Source of the DNA: an archaeon
GTDB taxonomy: Archaea > Thermoproteota > Nitrososphaeria > Nitrososphaerales > JACAEJ01
Assembly: GCA_024256265.1 (NCBI GenBank)
Contig: JACGUK010000009.1
Span: forward strand, 1 to 31,969
Length of the DNA: 31,969 bases
Direction: 5' to 3'
The notes beneath the pieces are model-generated. The model worked only from the letters and a program-made list of their open reading frames with translations, made no database searches and had not been told where the DNA came from. Made by a program: the position numbers and the translations under genes. Below, piece by piece: positions 1 to 7,571 of the stretch; within the stretch, counting starts at the first letter, position 1, and every line of letters begins with the position of its first letter.

Positions 1-1186
1 CCTAAGTTACGGGGCTAATTTGCCTAGTTCCCTCGCCTACTTTACACCCGATACACCTTAGGCTTCTCACCTAGGGCACCTGTGTCGGTTCTCGGTACGG
101 ACTTAAAGATACCTTTCCAACCCTGTTTTCATGGTCTCCTAGAATCGAGCGAACCAACCTAATGGCTGGCTATTCTCGCCTCGACCAAGTTCTCGTCATT
201 ACGACACTCCCCTGGTCTTAGACGATTGAACAAGGCGATAACCTTGCTCGCCCTATCTGGAAGAATCAGGATTGGATATGCGCTTTCACGCACGGCATCT
301 TTAAGGCACTGGAATATTAACCAGTTTCCCTTTCGCTCAACTCCTTTGGGGTTGAACTTAGGATCGGCTAACTCCTGGCTGACGACGCATTGCCAGGAAA
401 ACCTTGCCCTTTCGGTGGTCGGGATCCCCACCCGACTACGCTGCTACTACCGCCAGGATCTGCAATGGAAGCCAGTCCACAGGACTTCACAGCCCTGCTT
501 CTGCCCAGCCTCCACGCCCACCTACCACGCATGAGCAATACTCATGGTCTAAAGTATCGGTAGTCGGCTTTAGCCCCGTCCATTTTCGAGGCCCCCAAGC
601 TCGGCAGGTGAGCTGTTACGCACTCTTTAAAGGATGGCTGCTTCTAAGCCTACCTTTCTGCTGTCTGAGCTCAAGGACGCTCTTTAGTTTGACACTTAGC
701 CGACATTTTGGGACCTTAACTCTAGTCTGGGTTGTCCCCCTCTCGGTTATGAGGCTTACCCCACATAAACCCGCCTCCAGGCTTCTACTGCACCAGCACC
801 TTCGGAGTTCGAAAAGTAGGTGAGCCCTTTCGGACCCTTACCTACCCATCGGTGCTCTACAACGCTGGCAGCATCCACCCAGGCCGGACTAAGATCCGCT
901 TCGGTGGGAACTAGCTATCACCGGACTAGATTGGCTTTTGGCCCCTTGCCCCAGATCAATGGACCGATTTGCACGTCAGGACCCTTTCGGACCTCCACCA
1001 GGCTTTCGCCCGGCTTCGTCCTGTCCAGGGCACGATCGTCCGGTTTCTAGTCTTACCCCCATGACTAAAGGCCCTTTCAGACCCCTTCCCTCACCATGCA
1101 AGCATGGCTACGGAAAGTCGGTTTCCCTTCGCCTTCAGGCTTTTAACCCTTAAGCTTGCCATGAAGGTAAACTCCCTGGCCCGTGT

Positions 1187-1469
1187 TTCTAGTCAGCGAG
1201 GAGGCAAATGAGGCGAGGGTGCCTTTCTTTTTCGATGTACGAAGTAACAGATGCTTCTGCATCGAATATACCGCTTATAAAGGCGGCTTTGATTATCGGT
1301 TTCTTTGATAAAATTACATCAGGGATTGTGATTATATGACCGAATTAAGTACCCTCTTTTGGAGATGTTGCCATCTCCGAAGGCAAAACCAAGAATATAT
1401 GCTAAGGCTTCGTGCATCGTAGTTTAATTGATAATTCCCCTCACCCGTTTATAGAGCCCCTCTTCTGAT
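1187..1469 (-). mobile_element. Archaeal BHB intron in 23S rRNA (283 nt)
   Basis: The 23S text is broken between CCGT-CTAGAA and ACACGGGCCAGGGAGT. Joining these restores the expected archaeal CCGTC-T-GAAACACGG segment at the start of domain II. The insertion is bounded by a repeat CTAGAAA (minus strand 1475-1469 and 1192-1186). The ends fold as a bulge-helix-bulge: intron helix TCAG/CTGA, self-complementary central helix CTAG/CTAG, AAA bulge on the 5' strand, AAA(C) bulge on the 3' strand and exon helix CCGT/ACGG. Cutting after the second A of each bulge gives an intron at 1469 to 1187. This is the substrate form of the archaeal splicing endonuclease, not a group I intron. The 3' bulge is 4 nt rather than 3, a small departure from the canonical form. 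Confidence 0.85.
1189..1417 (-). pseudogene. Decayed LAGLIDADG homing endonuclease inside the 23S intron
   Basis: From an ATG at 1417 the minus strand reads MHEALAYILGFAFGDGN, a clear first LAGLIDADG helix (L-x-GFAFGDG), and hits TGA at 1321-1319. One base out of frame the reading continues with KAAFISGIFDAEASV, a second LAGLIDADG helix (F-I-SGIFDAEA), and ends at a TAG inside the 3' splice repeat (1191-1189). The two motifs are only about 40 residues apart and only about 25 residues follow the second. A working two-motif enzyme has much more sequence between and after them. The gene therefore carries a +1 frameshift and large internal and C-terminal losses. It is a relic of the endonuclease that presumably spread this intron. 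Confidence 0.82.
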
Positions 1470-2202
1470 TTCTAGACGGAACGTACCACCCTGAGGCAAT
1501 TCGATCTACCTCATGCTATTCTTGCGAATAACAATTGGCAGATCAAGTACCTCTTTCAGGCGATACACGTCTGTAACCCTCTGGTTTCAGGCGCTTTTCA
1601 CCCCCCTTCCGAGGTTCTTTTCAGCTTTCCCTCACGGTACTATTGCGCTATCGGTCTTGAGAGGTATTCAGCCTTAGAGGCCTCTTTCCCCCATCTTCCT
1701 TAGCCACTGCCAAGGCCAAGTACTCTTCTTGATGGCAGTAACCTCACCCTTTTTCGCCTAAGGGAGTATCACCCTCTACGTTGGGCCTTTCCAGACCACT
1801 TCAGCTAAAGAGCAAGGTCACTTAAATGCCACCAAACCACATCCCTAGCCTGTTACCAGACCAGGTTCGGTTTAGGCTTACTCCTTTTCGCTCGCCGCTA
1901 CTAAGGAGATCTCATTTGATTTCTTTTCCTCCTCCTACTCAGATGTTTCCTTTCGGAGGGTTTGCTATCCTAAAAAGGATCATTGAATCGCCTTGCGACG
2001 ATTCAATAGGAAGTCCCATTCGGGCATCCCTGGATCAAAGGCTGCTTGCGCCTACCCAGGGCTTATCGCAGCTTGCCACGCCCTTCATCGCCCCTCAAGC
2101 CCAGCCATCCACCAGAAGGCGTCTGCGCATCGGGCAGGTCTCCCATAATGCCTACGCAACTATGCATGGCGATAATCGTAGATAGTATCTACTACACCCT
2201 TC

Positions 2203-2224
2203 ACTCAACAGCATGCTGTTGAGT
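2203..2224. repeat. 22-bp perfect palindrome in the 16S-23S spacer
   Basis: ACTCAACAGC/ATGCTGTTGAGT is a perfect 22-bp palindrome lying between the 16S 3' end and the 23S 5' end. In the precursor RNA it would form a short hairpin between the two rRNAs. It probably separates the two processing stems. No tRNA-Ala gene, common in this spacer in Euryarchaeota, is present. Confidence 0.6.
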
Positions 2225-2237
2225 TGCATCTATATGA

Positions 2238-2261
2238 GCCGTGTGCCTTTTCACAGCCAAC
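2238..2261 (-). ncRNA. 16S precursor processing stem, 3' strand
   Basis: On the minus strand GTTGGCT (2261-2255) and GGCACACGGC (2247-2238) lie just after the 16S 3' end. They are exactly complementary to AGCCAAC (4589-4583) and GCCGTGTGCC (4607-4598) just before the 16S 5' end. The two helices, separated by short unpaired stretches, enclose the whole 16S gene. This is the arrangement used for endonucleolytic excision of 16S precursor in archaea. The internal loop could be a bulge-helix-bulge, but I could not draw a clean canonical one. Confidence 0.7.
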
Positions 2262-2394
2262 CACACTCTTTCTAAGGAGGTGATCCGGCCGCAGGTTCCC
2301 CTACGGCCACCTTGTTACGACTTCTCCCCCCTTGCCGAATTTGAGTTCGATAGTGCCAATTTGACACAACCTCACCCAGACCCAACTCGGGTGA

Positions 2395-2440
<46 letters not shown>

Positions 2441-2699
2441 GTGGTGACGCGCGGTTACTAGGGATTCCAGATTCATGAGGGCGGGTTGCAGCCCTCAGTC
2501 ACAACTGAGGTAGGGTTTGGGGATTGCCTCTCTCTTTCGAGATCGGAGCCCGTTGTCCCTACCATTGCAGCCCGCGTGTGGCCCCAGGGTTTCGGGGCAT
2601 ACTGACCTGCCGTGGCCCCTTCCTTCCTCCGCCTTAGCGGCGGCAGTCCCACTAATTAGCCTCTCGATCCTTTCGGATGGAGTTAGCAACTAGCAGTAA

Positions 2700-2771
<72 letters not shown>

Positions 2772-2881
2772 AGCTTGTCTGGTAAAGTCTTTAGCTTGAC
2801 CTTCATCCTGCTGTCTCCCTGGGTAAGGTTCCCGGCGTTGACTCCAATTGAACCGCAGGCATGGTGTGGAGACAGGCCAGA

Positions 2882-3592
2882 TCAGATCAGAGCGAATAAG
2901 GACTTAATATTATCGTCATGAACTACAAAGTTGAAGTCAATCAATCTTCTAGTGAAACCGTCATCCACATCTGAAGGCACCACTGCCATCAGCTTCAAAT
3001 TGGGATGACTTTCTTTGATCTTAATCGCCCTGAAGCCAAGCGATTCCGCTTTCCATTTACTTCTGCTCGACGTGCACTCAATTACAAGTCTCCCAAGAAC
3101 CAAAAAATCGACATTAAGTTGGCCTATCTTTGTACTGAGTGTAGCGTGCTGTATGTACGGGATTTCGGCCTTCATTAACACATCGATAAGTGCTTTCTCT
3201 TGTTTCGTCAGTGCCATAGTCTCGGCACGTCTCATCGCTTGAAGTACTCCACCGCTGGATTTGTCACTGAACTTTCTCATATTTGCCAAGAGAATTTCTT
3301 CCGACAGGTGTGGCGGAAGCCCTGAGCGGATTGCTTCAGCAATTCTTACAGACTCTTCCATCGGTATTGACTTGATCTTCCCAAGCTCATATTGTGACAC
3401 AGTAACGAAGTTTCGTCCAATGAGTTGACCCATTTGAGTAAGGGACTTTCCCATTAGGAGTCTGAATGTTCTCAGCAGCTTTGGGTCACTAGCTATTAGC
3501 TCGTGTTGGATCAGCTTAAAGTCATCCGTCATCTTTGTAAGTCGGTGGTATTGTTCGAGCAGTTGACTTTCCGTAGCACTTAGCTTGGGCAT
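2882..3592 (-). CDS. Intron-encoded HTH + PD-(D/E)XK-like nuclease, candidate homing endonuclease
   Basis: 236 aa, ATG start, intact. Residues about 38-90 form a Cro/XRE-like helix-turn-helix (SLTQMGQLIG..TVSQYELGK, then IP.EE..RIAEAI). Residues about 128-225 look like a restriction-endonuclease fold: a helix with E132 (TKQEKALIDVL), strand VDFLV with D162, strand RLVIECTS with E172, then a helix and KLMAVVPSD. The spacing resembles the EDxHD/Vsr-DUF559 branch of PD-(D/E)XK enzymes. The usual lysine after the glutamate is T174, and K179/K181 could substitute. No LAGLIDADG motif is present. Location inside a BHB rRNA intron argues for a homing role; family knowledge says archaeal rRNA intron endonucleases are normally LAGLIDADG. 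The alternative is a transcription regulator with a degenerate nuclease domain. The nuclease assignment is by eye. Confidence 0.75.
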   Translation of the reverse strand: MPKLSATESQLLEQYHRLTKMTDDFKLIQHELIASDPKLLRTFRLLMGKSLTQMGQLIGRNFVTVSQYELGKIKSIPMEESVRIAEAIRSGLPPHLSEEILLANMRKFSDKSSGGVLQAMRRAETMALTKQEKALIDVLMKAEIPYIQHATLSTKIGQLNVDFLVLGRLVIECTSSRSKWKAESLGFRAIKIKESHPNLKLMAVVPSDVDDGFTRRLIDFNFVVHDDNIKSLFALI

Positions 3593-3606
3593 AATTGGTT
3601 AAGGCG

Positions 3607-3624
3607 GTTAAAGTATACTTAAAC
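3607..3624 (-). promoter_or_regulatory. Palindrome and TATA-like promoter of the intron gene
   Basis: GTTWAAGTATACTTWAAC is an 18-bp palindrome with one mismatched pair and a perfect AAGTATACTT core (3611-3620). On the minus strand it contains TTTAAGTATA, which starts about 31 nt before the ATG at 3592. That is the right distance for an archaeal TATA box giving a leaderless or near-leaderless mRNA, and no Shine-Dalgarno is seen before the ATG. A palindrome over a promoter upstream of a gene with an XRE-like HTH suggests autoregulation, which is inference. Confidence 0.5.
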
Positions 3625-3660
3625 TTTCCTGTTTCTCTTAATCTCTACCTGTCTCCATTT

Positions 3661-3717
<57 letters not shown>

Positions 3718-3803
3718 CCCCAGGCGGCGAGCTTAACGGCTTCCCTGCGGCACTGGAATGGCACGCAGCCACCCCATCACCTAGCTCGCATCGTTTACAG
3801 CTG

Positions 3804-3837
<34 letters not shown>

Positions 3838-4539
3838 CAGCTTTCATCCCTCACCGTCGAGCGCGTTCTGGCAGACCGCCTTCGCCACTGGTGGTCTTCC
3901 ATGGATCAAAAGATTTTACCCCTACCCATGGAGTACCGTCCACCTCTCCCGCCTCCTAGTCCTGCGGTATCTCCTGCAGTCCAACGGTTGAGCCGTTGAG
4001 TTTAACAGGAGACCTACAAGACCGGCTACGGATGCTTTAGGCCCAATAAACGTCCCGACCACTCGGGGAGCTGGTATTACCGCGGCGGCTGACACCAGAC
4101 TTACCCTCCCCTTATTCCCTAAGCTTTTTAGACTTAGGAAAAGCCACCCTCAGCGGGTGGCACTCGGAGTAACCTCGTCACGCTTTCGCGTATTGCGAAG
4201 GTTTCGCGCCTGCTGCGCCCCGTAGGACCTGGACCCTTTTCTAAGTGTCCATCTCCGGGCTCCTTCTCTCAAAGCCCGTACCGGTTATAGGCTTGGTGGG
4301 CCATTACCCCACCAACAACCTGATCGGCCGCAGCCCCATCCTAGAGCAGATGAACAAAACATGCTTGTTCATCCCTTTGGACCAAAGCCCATTCCAGGAG
4401 CCTTGATCTATCGTGAATTAATCCCAGTTTCCCGGGGTTGTTCACGTCTCTAGGTTAGGTTGGCTACGTGTTACTGAGCCGTTCGCCACGCCTCTTGCAG
4501 TCAAGAGACGTACGACTCGCATGGCTTAGCCCCACTCCG

Positions 4540-4570
<31 letters not shown>

Positions 4571-4582
4571 GTCAGGAGTACA

Positions 4583-4607
4583 GTTGGCTTATGCGAGGGC
4601 ACACGGC
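4583..4607 (-). ncRNA. 16S precursor processing stem, 5' strand
   Basis: GCCGTGTGCC (4607-4598) and AGCCAAC (4589-4583) on the minus strand are the exact complements of the two blocks located after the 16S 3' end (2238-2247 and 2255-2261). Together they close the 16S precursor loop. Confidence 0.7.
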
Positions 4608-4649
4608 CCAAGTCAGATTCAACTTAAGGTCGAATCTCCATTAATATTC

Positions 4650-4725
4650 GCGCATTTGGAGGTTAGGAATTGCATCGCAAAGGGCTCAGCCCGTAAGCTT
4701 AACCCTAACGCCGCCGTAAATGCGC
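4650..4725 (-). ncRNA. Structured leader hairpin of the rRNA transcript
   Basis: On the minus strand GCGCATTT (4725-4718) pairs with AAATGCGC (4657-4650), GTTAGG (4709-4704) pairs with CCTAAC (4667-4662), and GGGCTGAGCCC (4692-4682) is an internal hairpin. The outer stem begins about where transcription from the TATA box at 4750-4758 should start, so the rRNA precursor would begin in this hairpin. Its function is unknown; protection or processing of the 5' end is plausible. Confidence 0.5.
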
Positions 4726-4747
4726 CAAATATTTATTAATGCAATAT

Positions 4748-4762
4748 GGTTATATAAGTTTA
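4748..4762 (-). promoter_or_regulatory. rRNA operon promoter (TATA box)
   Basis: The minus strand has AACTTATATAACC with an AT-rich, purine-containing stretch just upstream, a typical archaeal BRE/TATA pair. Counting about 25 nt downstream puts the start near 4725, ahead of the leader hairpin and about 150 nt before the 16S 5' end. A second AT-rich element (TTATATAAAATA, about 4770-4782) lies further upstream next to the preceding gene's stop and may be a second promoter. Confidence 0.6.
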
Positions 4763-4781
4763 TCGTGAATATTTTATATAA

Positions 4782-5357
4782 TCATTTTATTTTATAATCT
4801 TCTTGCAAATTCATCTTCAAAGAAGCTCTTTTAGCCTTTTGTTCATAACCCTTCAATGTTGAGAAAAAACCCTTCATGATGGATGCTATGACATTTTGAA
4901 TATATGGTTTAAGGGTTATCCTTTTATCGTCTATGGTAAGCTTGACTTTAATTGAAGGAAGATTCTCGATCTCACTTAATACATTCTCTAAAGGCTCCCC
5001 TGGGCTCCATGATGCTAGGGAATGAGGCTTCTTCTTACCAATATTTATCCTTGGTAATGGTACATCTTCACAGCCTTCTGCTAGAACGTAATCTAATGGA
5101 GGAATCAATTCTAATGCATCTAATATAGAACGAGGTTTAGCCAAGATGAATGTGTTAGATGATGTTATCCCTATAACAGCTTCTGCACCTGAACTCAGAT
5201 AGTTATAAGCATACTTCTTGATAGACCTTAAATCTCTTCCTTTCGTGCAGATAACTATAGCCACCTTATTGCCTTTTTTGATAAGCTCCTTCATGATCAT
5301 ATCTAAAAGTGAAGATCTGATGGATTTGGTAGAGCCTGAGATGCCGAAAAGCCTCAA
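4782..5357 (-). CDS. MobB-like P-loop protein with altered Walker A
   Basis: 191 aa from a TTG start. The N-terminal half follows the MobB pattern of molybdopterin-guanine dinucleotide biosynthesis: beta strand and loop GISGSTKS (5-12), then KKGNKVAIVICTKG, a middle AEAVIGITSSNTF strand, and LDYVLAEGCEDVPLPRI (88-104), which matches the MobB D-x-V-L-x-EG motif. The P-loop lacks the last glycine before lysine (T in place of G in G-x4-GK-S). The lower half (about 125-191) is unlike MobB and has no family I recognise. The gene lies 22 nt after Hsp20, at the end of the PAC2-Hsp20 run. No molybdenum enzyme is nearby, so the role is open: a MobB accessory GTPase or a repurposed paralogue. Confidence 0.65.
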   Translation of the reverse strand: MRLFGISGSTKSIRSSLLDMIMKELIKKGNKVAIVICTKGRDLRSIKKYAYNYLSSGAEAVIGITSSNTFILAKPRSILDALELIPPLDYVLAEGCEDVPLPRINIGKKKPHSLASWSPGEPLENVLSEIENLPSIKVKLTIDDKRITLKPYIQNVIASIMKGFFSTLKGYEQKAKRASLKMNLQEDYKIK

Positions 5358-5379
5358 ATCAATTCTTCTCTAATATTGA

Positions 5380-5796
5380 TCATTGTACCTTTATTGCAAA
5401 CCTTCTTCTAACCTTAGGGAGAGAGACTTTCAATATGCCGTTTCTAAACATGGCTCTAGAACCCTCAGGATTTACCTTTTCTGGGAGCCTTACGAGCCTC
5501 CTAAAAGCTTTAAACTCAAATTGCCTCTGGCTAGTTCCCCATCTCTCCCATTTTATAGCCTCTCTCATCTTTGCGATTATCTCAAGGTTATCCTCTGTCA
5601 CATTCAAATCTATATCCTCTTTACTTTCAACGCATGGGAGATCAACAGTAACTACTATCTCATCTTCTTTATCTTCAATGTTTATAAGTGGAACTAAGCA
5701 CTTCCCAACAGCATCCCAAGAAGGGCTCATCAATTCACTAAAAGCTTGTTCAAAGAAATCATCAATCCAATCTGACAATTTTCTCCTCCTCCACAT
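5380..5796 (-). CDS. Small heat shock protein, Hsp20/alpha-crystallin family
   Basis: 138 aa, a usual length. The N-terminal arm (1-33, WIDDFFEQAFSEL) is helical. The alpha-crystallin domain starts at PLINIEDKEDEIVVTVDLP and runs through EDIDLNVTEDNLEIIAKM, ending in the family signature GILKVSLPK near the C-terminus, followed by a short basic tail with an I-x-V (AIKVQ). Such proteins form oligomers that hold unfolding proteins for refolding or proteasomal removal. The start lies 10 nt after the PAC2-type chaperone stop, so the two are cotranscribed, which links holdase function to proteasome assembly. Confidence 0.93.
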   Translation of the reverse strand: MWRRRKLSDWIDDFFEQAFSELMSPSWDAVGKCLVPLINIEDKEDEIVVTVDLPCVESKEDIDLNVTEDNLEIIAKMREAIKWERWGTSQRQFEFKAFRRLVRLPEKVNPEGSRAMFRNGILKVSLPKVRRRFAIKVQ

Positions 5797-5806
5797 ACTA
5801 TTTACC

Positions 5807-6556
5807 TCAATGATACATCATAGGTATTTCTGTTTCTAATGGTTTCCTCATAGCACCCATAGAACCTTGAGTCTGCTTCATAAGGTCTCTAGCCTTAACT
5901 CTTATCTCATCAGCCCTCTCAAGCAAGGGCTTAACATCTACATCTATCTTTAAAATTTTGTTGAGTGATGATATCGCTGATGCTGCAGCACCTGGATCAG
6001 GATAATTTAGAAAAGACTGGGCAAGAATTGCAATGGCTGGTATATTTCTTCTTAAGCAATCCTTTAATAATAAAGCGTATATGCCTGCTATGAAACCTTC
6101 TTCCATAGTTTCTATATCATTCTTCTTTAGTATGCTCAAAGCATCCTCACTATTACCAACTCCAAAAACCATAGGAGTATCTATCTCCATCCTTTCTTGA
6201 ACAGGAATGCCAGTTAAAGATATAACAAGCTTAGCCCTTTTCTCCTTGAACCAGTTTGAAAGTGTATCTGCAAGATCATAAATAGCATTAGGCGGTATAG
6301 CTATCTCAGATGTAACTAAAAGAATATTCTTATCACCAAATATTCTTACAGGCTCTGTTAGGATGCCTTTATGAAGAACCATTACAGGAGGAAAAATTGA
6401 AGACTCTATATAGGCCATCTCATTTAAGCCCAATTGATCTATTAGATGTAATGATGCTATAGTCCCTACCAAGCCTATATCTGGGAAGCCTTCTATAATG
6501 ATTGGTGAATCTATCTTAATGCCTTCTTTTTCAACTATCTTTATTTCTTTTGGCAT
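5807..6556 (-). CDS. Proteasome assembly chaperone, PAC2 family
   Basis: 249 aa. The N-terminal signature IIIEGFPDIGLVGTIAS (about 20-36) is the PAC2 G-F-x-D-x-G-x-V-G motif of archaeal PbaA/PbaB-type proteins. Next come ITEP-like and TSEIAIPP segments, LVISLTGIPVQ, and the C-terminal ILAQSFLNYPDPGAAASAISSLNKIL with a helical tail to 249. Family members help assemble the 20S core or act as ATP-independent adaptors. It is the first gene of a PAC2-Hsp20-MobB-like run. The ATG at 6556 follows an AT-rich region without an obvious Shine-Dalgarno. Confidence 0.9.
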   Translation of the reverse strand: MPKEIKIVEKEGIKIDSPIIIEGFPDIGLVGTIASLHLIDQLGLNEMAYIESSIFPPVMVLHKGILTEPVRIFGDKNILLVTSEIAIPPNAIYDLADTLSNWFKEKRAKLVISLTGIPVQERMEIDTPMVFGVGNSEDALSILKKNDIETMEEGFIAGIYALLLKDCLRRNIPAIAILAQSFLNYPDPGAAASAISSLNKILKIDVDVKPLLERADEIRVKARDLMKQTQGSMGAMRKPLETEIPMMYH

Positions 6557-6684
6557 AAAAGCATCTAATGATAATTTTCAAATGAACTTCTTTTTATTTT
6601 TTGTTATTTATGGTTCTGTTAACTTTCAGGGGCTTAAAGTTAGAAAAAGGTTGAGTTTTGGCTGGTAAGACTTTTGTCCTTGAC

Positions 6685-7011
6685 TTACTCGACAGAATTC
6701 CATACGCTTGCCGAGTATGTAGCAGGCACTACAAAGGCAGCAAGTTCTGGTACCACTTGTTTCGTTAGATATTCCGATTGTAAGTGCTTGTTATTACATT
6801 TTTCAAAATCCGCCAAGTTCTCAAACTCCCACATTTCCACATATCCACCCCAGTTGCCACCAAGCATCTGAGAGAACATTCTGTATGACTTTACTTCTTT
6901 AAACAATTCTGAATGTTTTTCCATCCATTGGGACAATTTCTTCTTATATGCCATGAAATCTGCTTGCCTTTCTGGTTTTACCACGTATGTTTCTACCAAG
7001 AAAATAGTCAT
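6685..7011 (-). CDS. NIPSNAP-like dimeric alpha-beta barrel protein
   Basis: 108 aa. The start FLVETYVVKPERQADFMAYKKKL and the later GGYVEMWEFENLADFEKC follow the ferredoxin-like dimeric alpha-beta barrel pattern of the NIPSNAP/EthD/monooxygenase group (a strand with ExxxVKP, then W-x-x-x-N/D-L-x-D-F-E). No catalytic residue can be assigned, and the substrate is unknown. It stands alone, 97 nt after the CoA-binding gene and 128 nt before the PAC2 gene. Confidence 0.65.
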   Translation of the reverse strand: MTIFLVETYVVKPERQADFMAYKKKLSQWMEKHSELFKEVKSYRMFSQMLGGNWGGYVEMWEFENLADFEKCNNKHLQSEYLTKQVVPELAAFVVPATYSASVWNSVE

Positions 7012-7107
7012 TCTTTCACCTCCCCTTCATCTATTGTGTCATTACAAGTCGTATATAACTCTAAAAGAAATCACCCATCGTTCAAGTCCCGAAGAGTTAA
7101 CAGAACC

Positions 7108-7560
7108 TTATTTATCATGGGAGAACATGAGTTTTCTTTTTAACTCTACCATCATACACTTATCCATTATGACCCTCATCCCTGCCTCTTTTGCCATCTT
7201 TGCTGCATCTTGATTCACTATTCCTAATTGCATCCATATCACAAAAGGTCTACCATATTTTCTTCTCAATTGAAGGGCTTGTTCCACTATAGGTAAGACG
7301 TCTTTAGAAGGTCTGAATATATCCACGATCTCTATTGAACTTTTTATATCATCAGGAAGATCGAGCAGACTTTTGTAGCATCTCTCTCCTAAGATTTCAT
7401 CAGCAAAGGGGTTTATGGGGATTATTTTATATCCCTTCGACTTCAAATAATCAGCCACTTCATAGCTATCTTTGTTAGGGTCTCTAGATAGCCCTACTAC
7501 TGCTACATTTCTATAATTTCTTAATATTTCAGTAATTTCTTCTTCAGTCAAGATTATCAT
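7108..7560 (-). CDS. CoA-binding protein, YccU type
   Basis: 150 aa, the full length of the single-domain CoA-binding family. A Rossmann start NVAVVGLSRDPNKDS.EVADYL (18-38) is followed by GYKIIPINP, IVDIFRPSKDVLPIVEQA, FVIWMQLGIVNQDAAKMA and AGMRVIMDKCMMVE. All of these match the family text, including the late D-x-C-x-x-x-E. The fold is that of the succinyl-CoA synthetase CoA-binding domain, without a catalytic domain. It starts 11 nt after the disulfide oxidoreductase stop, so it belongs to the redox operon. A link with CoA or CoA-disulfide status is possible but unproven. Confidence 0.9.
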   Translation of the reverse strand: MIILTEEEITEILRNYRNVAVVGLSRDPNKDSYEVADYLKSKGYKIIPINPFADEILGERCYKSLLDLPDDIKSSIEIVDIFRPSKDVLPIVEQALQLRRKYGRPFVIWMQLGIVNQDAAKMAKEAGMRVIMDKCMMVELKRKLMFSHDK

Positions 7561-7571
7561 CGATCAAATAA

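Larger units (their letters stand above)
1..2132 (-). rRNA. 23S ribosomal RNA, 5' part (partial, intron-interrupted)
   Basis: The reverse strand reads as archaeal 23S rRNA. Near the 5' end are a GGTGGATGGC segment and CAAGCTGCGATAAGCC, followed by GTAGCGGCGAGCGAAA and GTACCGTGAGGGAAAGCTGA. Near position 1 the gene reaches GGCAAATTAGCCCCGTAAC, so roughly the first 60% of the molecule is present and the 3' part lies outside the window. The 5' end is approximate (about 2132), set by distance to the GGTGGAT helix. A 283-nt insertion at 1187-1469 interrupts it and is described separately. No tRNA lies between it and the 16S gene, and no 5S is visible in the window. Confidence 0.95.
2861..3658 (-). 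mobile_element. Archaeal BHB intron in 16S rRNA (798 nt) carrying a gene
   Basis: The intron ends pair perfectly over 10 bp: TGGAGACAGG (3657-3648) with CCTGTCTCCA (2876-2867). Next come a 3-nt AAA bulge (3660-3658), a 4-bp central helix GGTG/CACC (3664-3661 with 2866-2863), a 3-nt ATG bulge (2862-2860) and exon helix AGG/CCT. This is a canonical bulge-helix-bulge. Cutting after the second base of each bulge joins GGGGTGAA to GCCTGCGG, the conserved archaeal sequence. The site is between E. coli positions 946 and 947 by my hand count from the 966/967 landmark. Nearly all of the intron is occupied by one 236-aa gene in the same orientation. Confidence 0.92.

Noticed and set aside
2882..3592. 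LAGLIDADG motifs in the 16S intron protein
   Set aside because: No L-x-G-x-x-D/E-G-type helix is present anywhere in the 236 residues; the only short GDG-like matches are in the 23S relic.
2861..3658. Group I or group II intron in 16S
   Set aside because: The ends form a clean bulge-helix-bulge with 3-nt bulges and there is no sign of group I core elements or a reverse transcriptase; the archaeal splicing-endonuclease type fits better.
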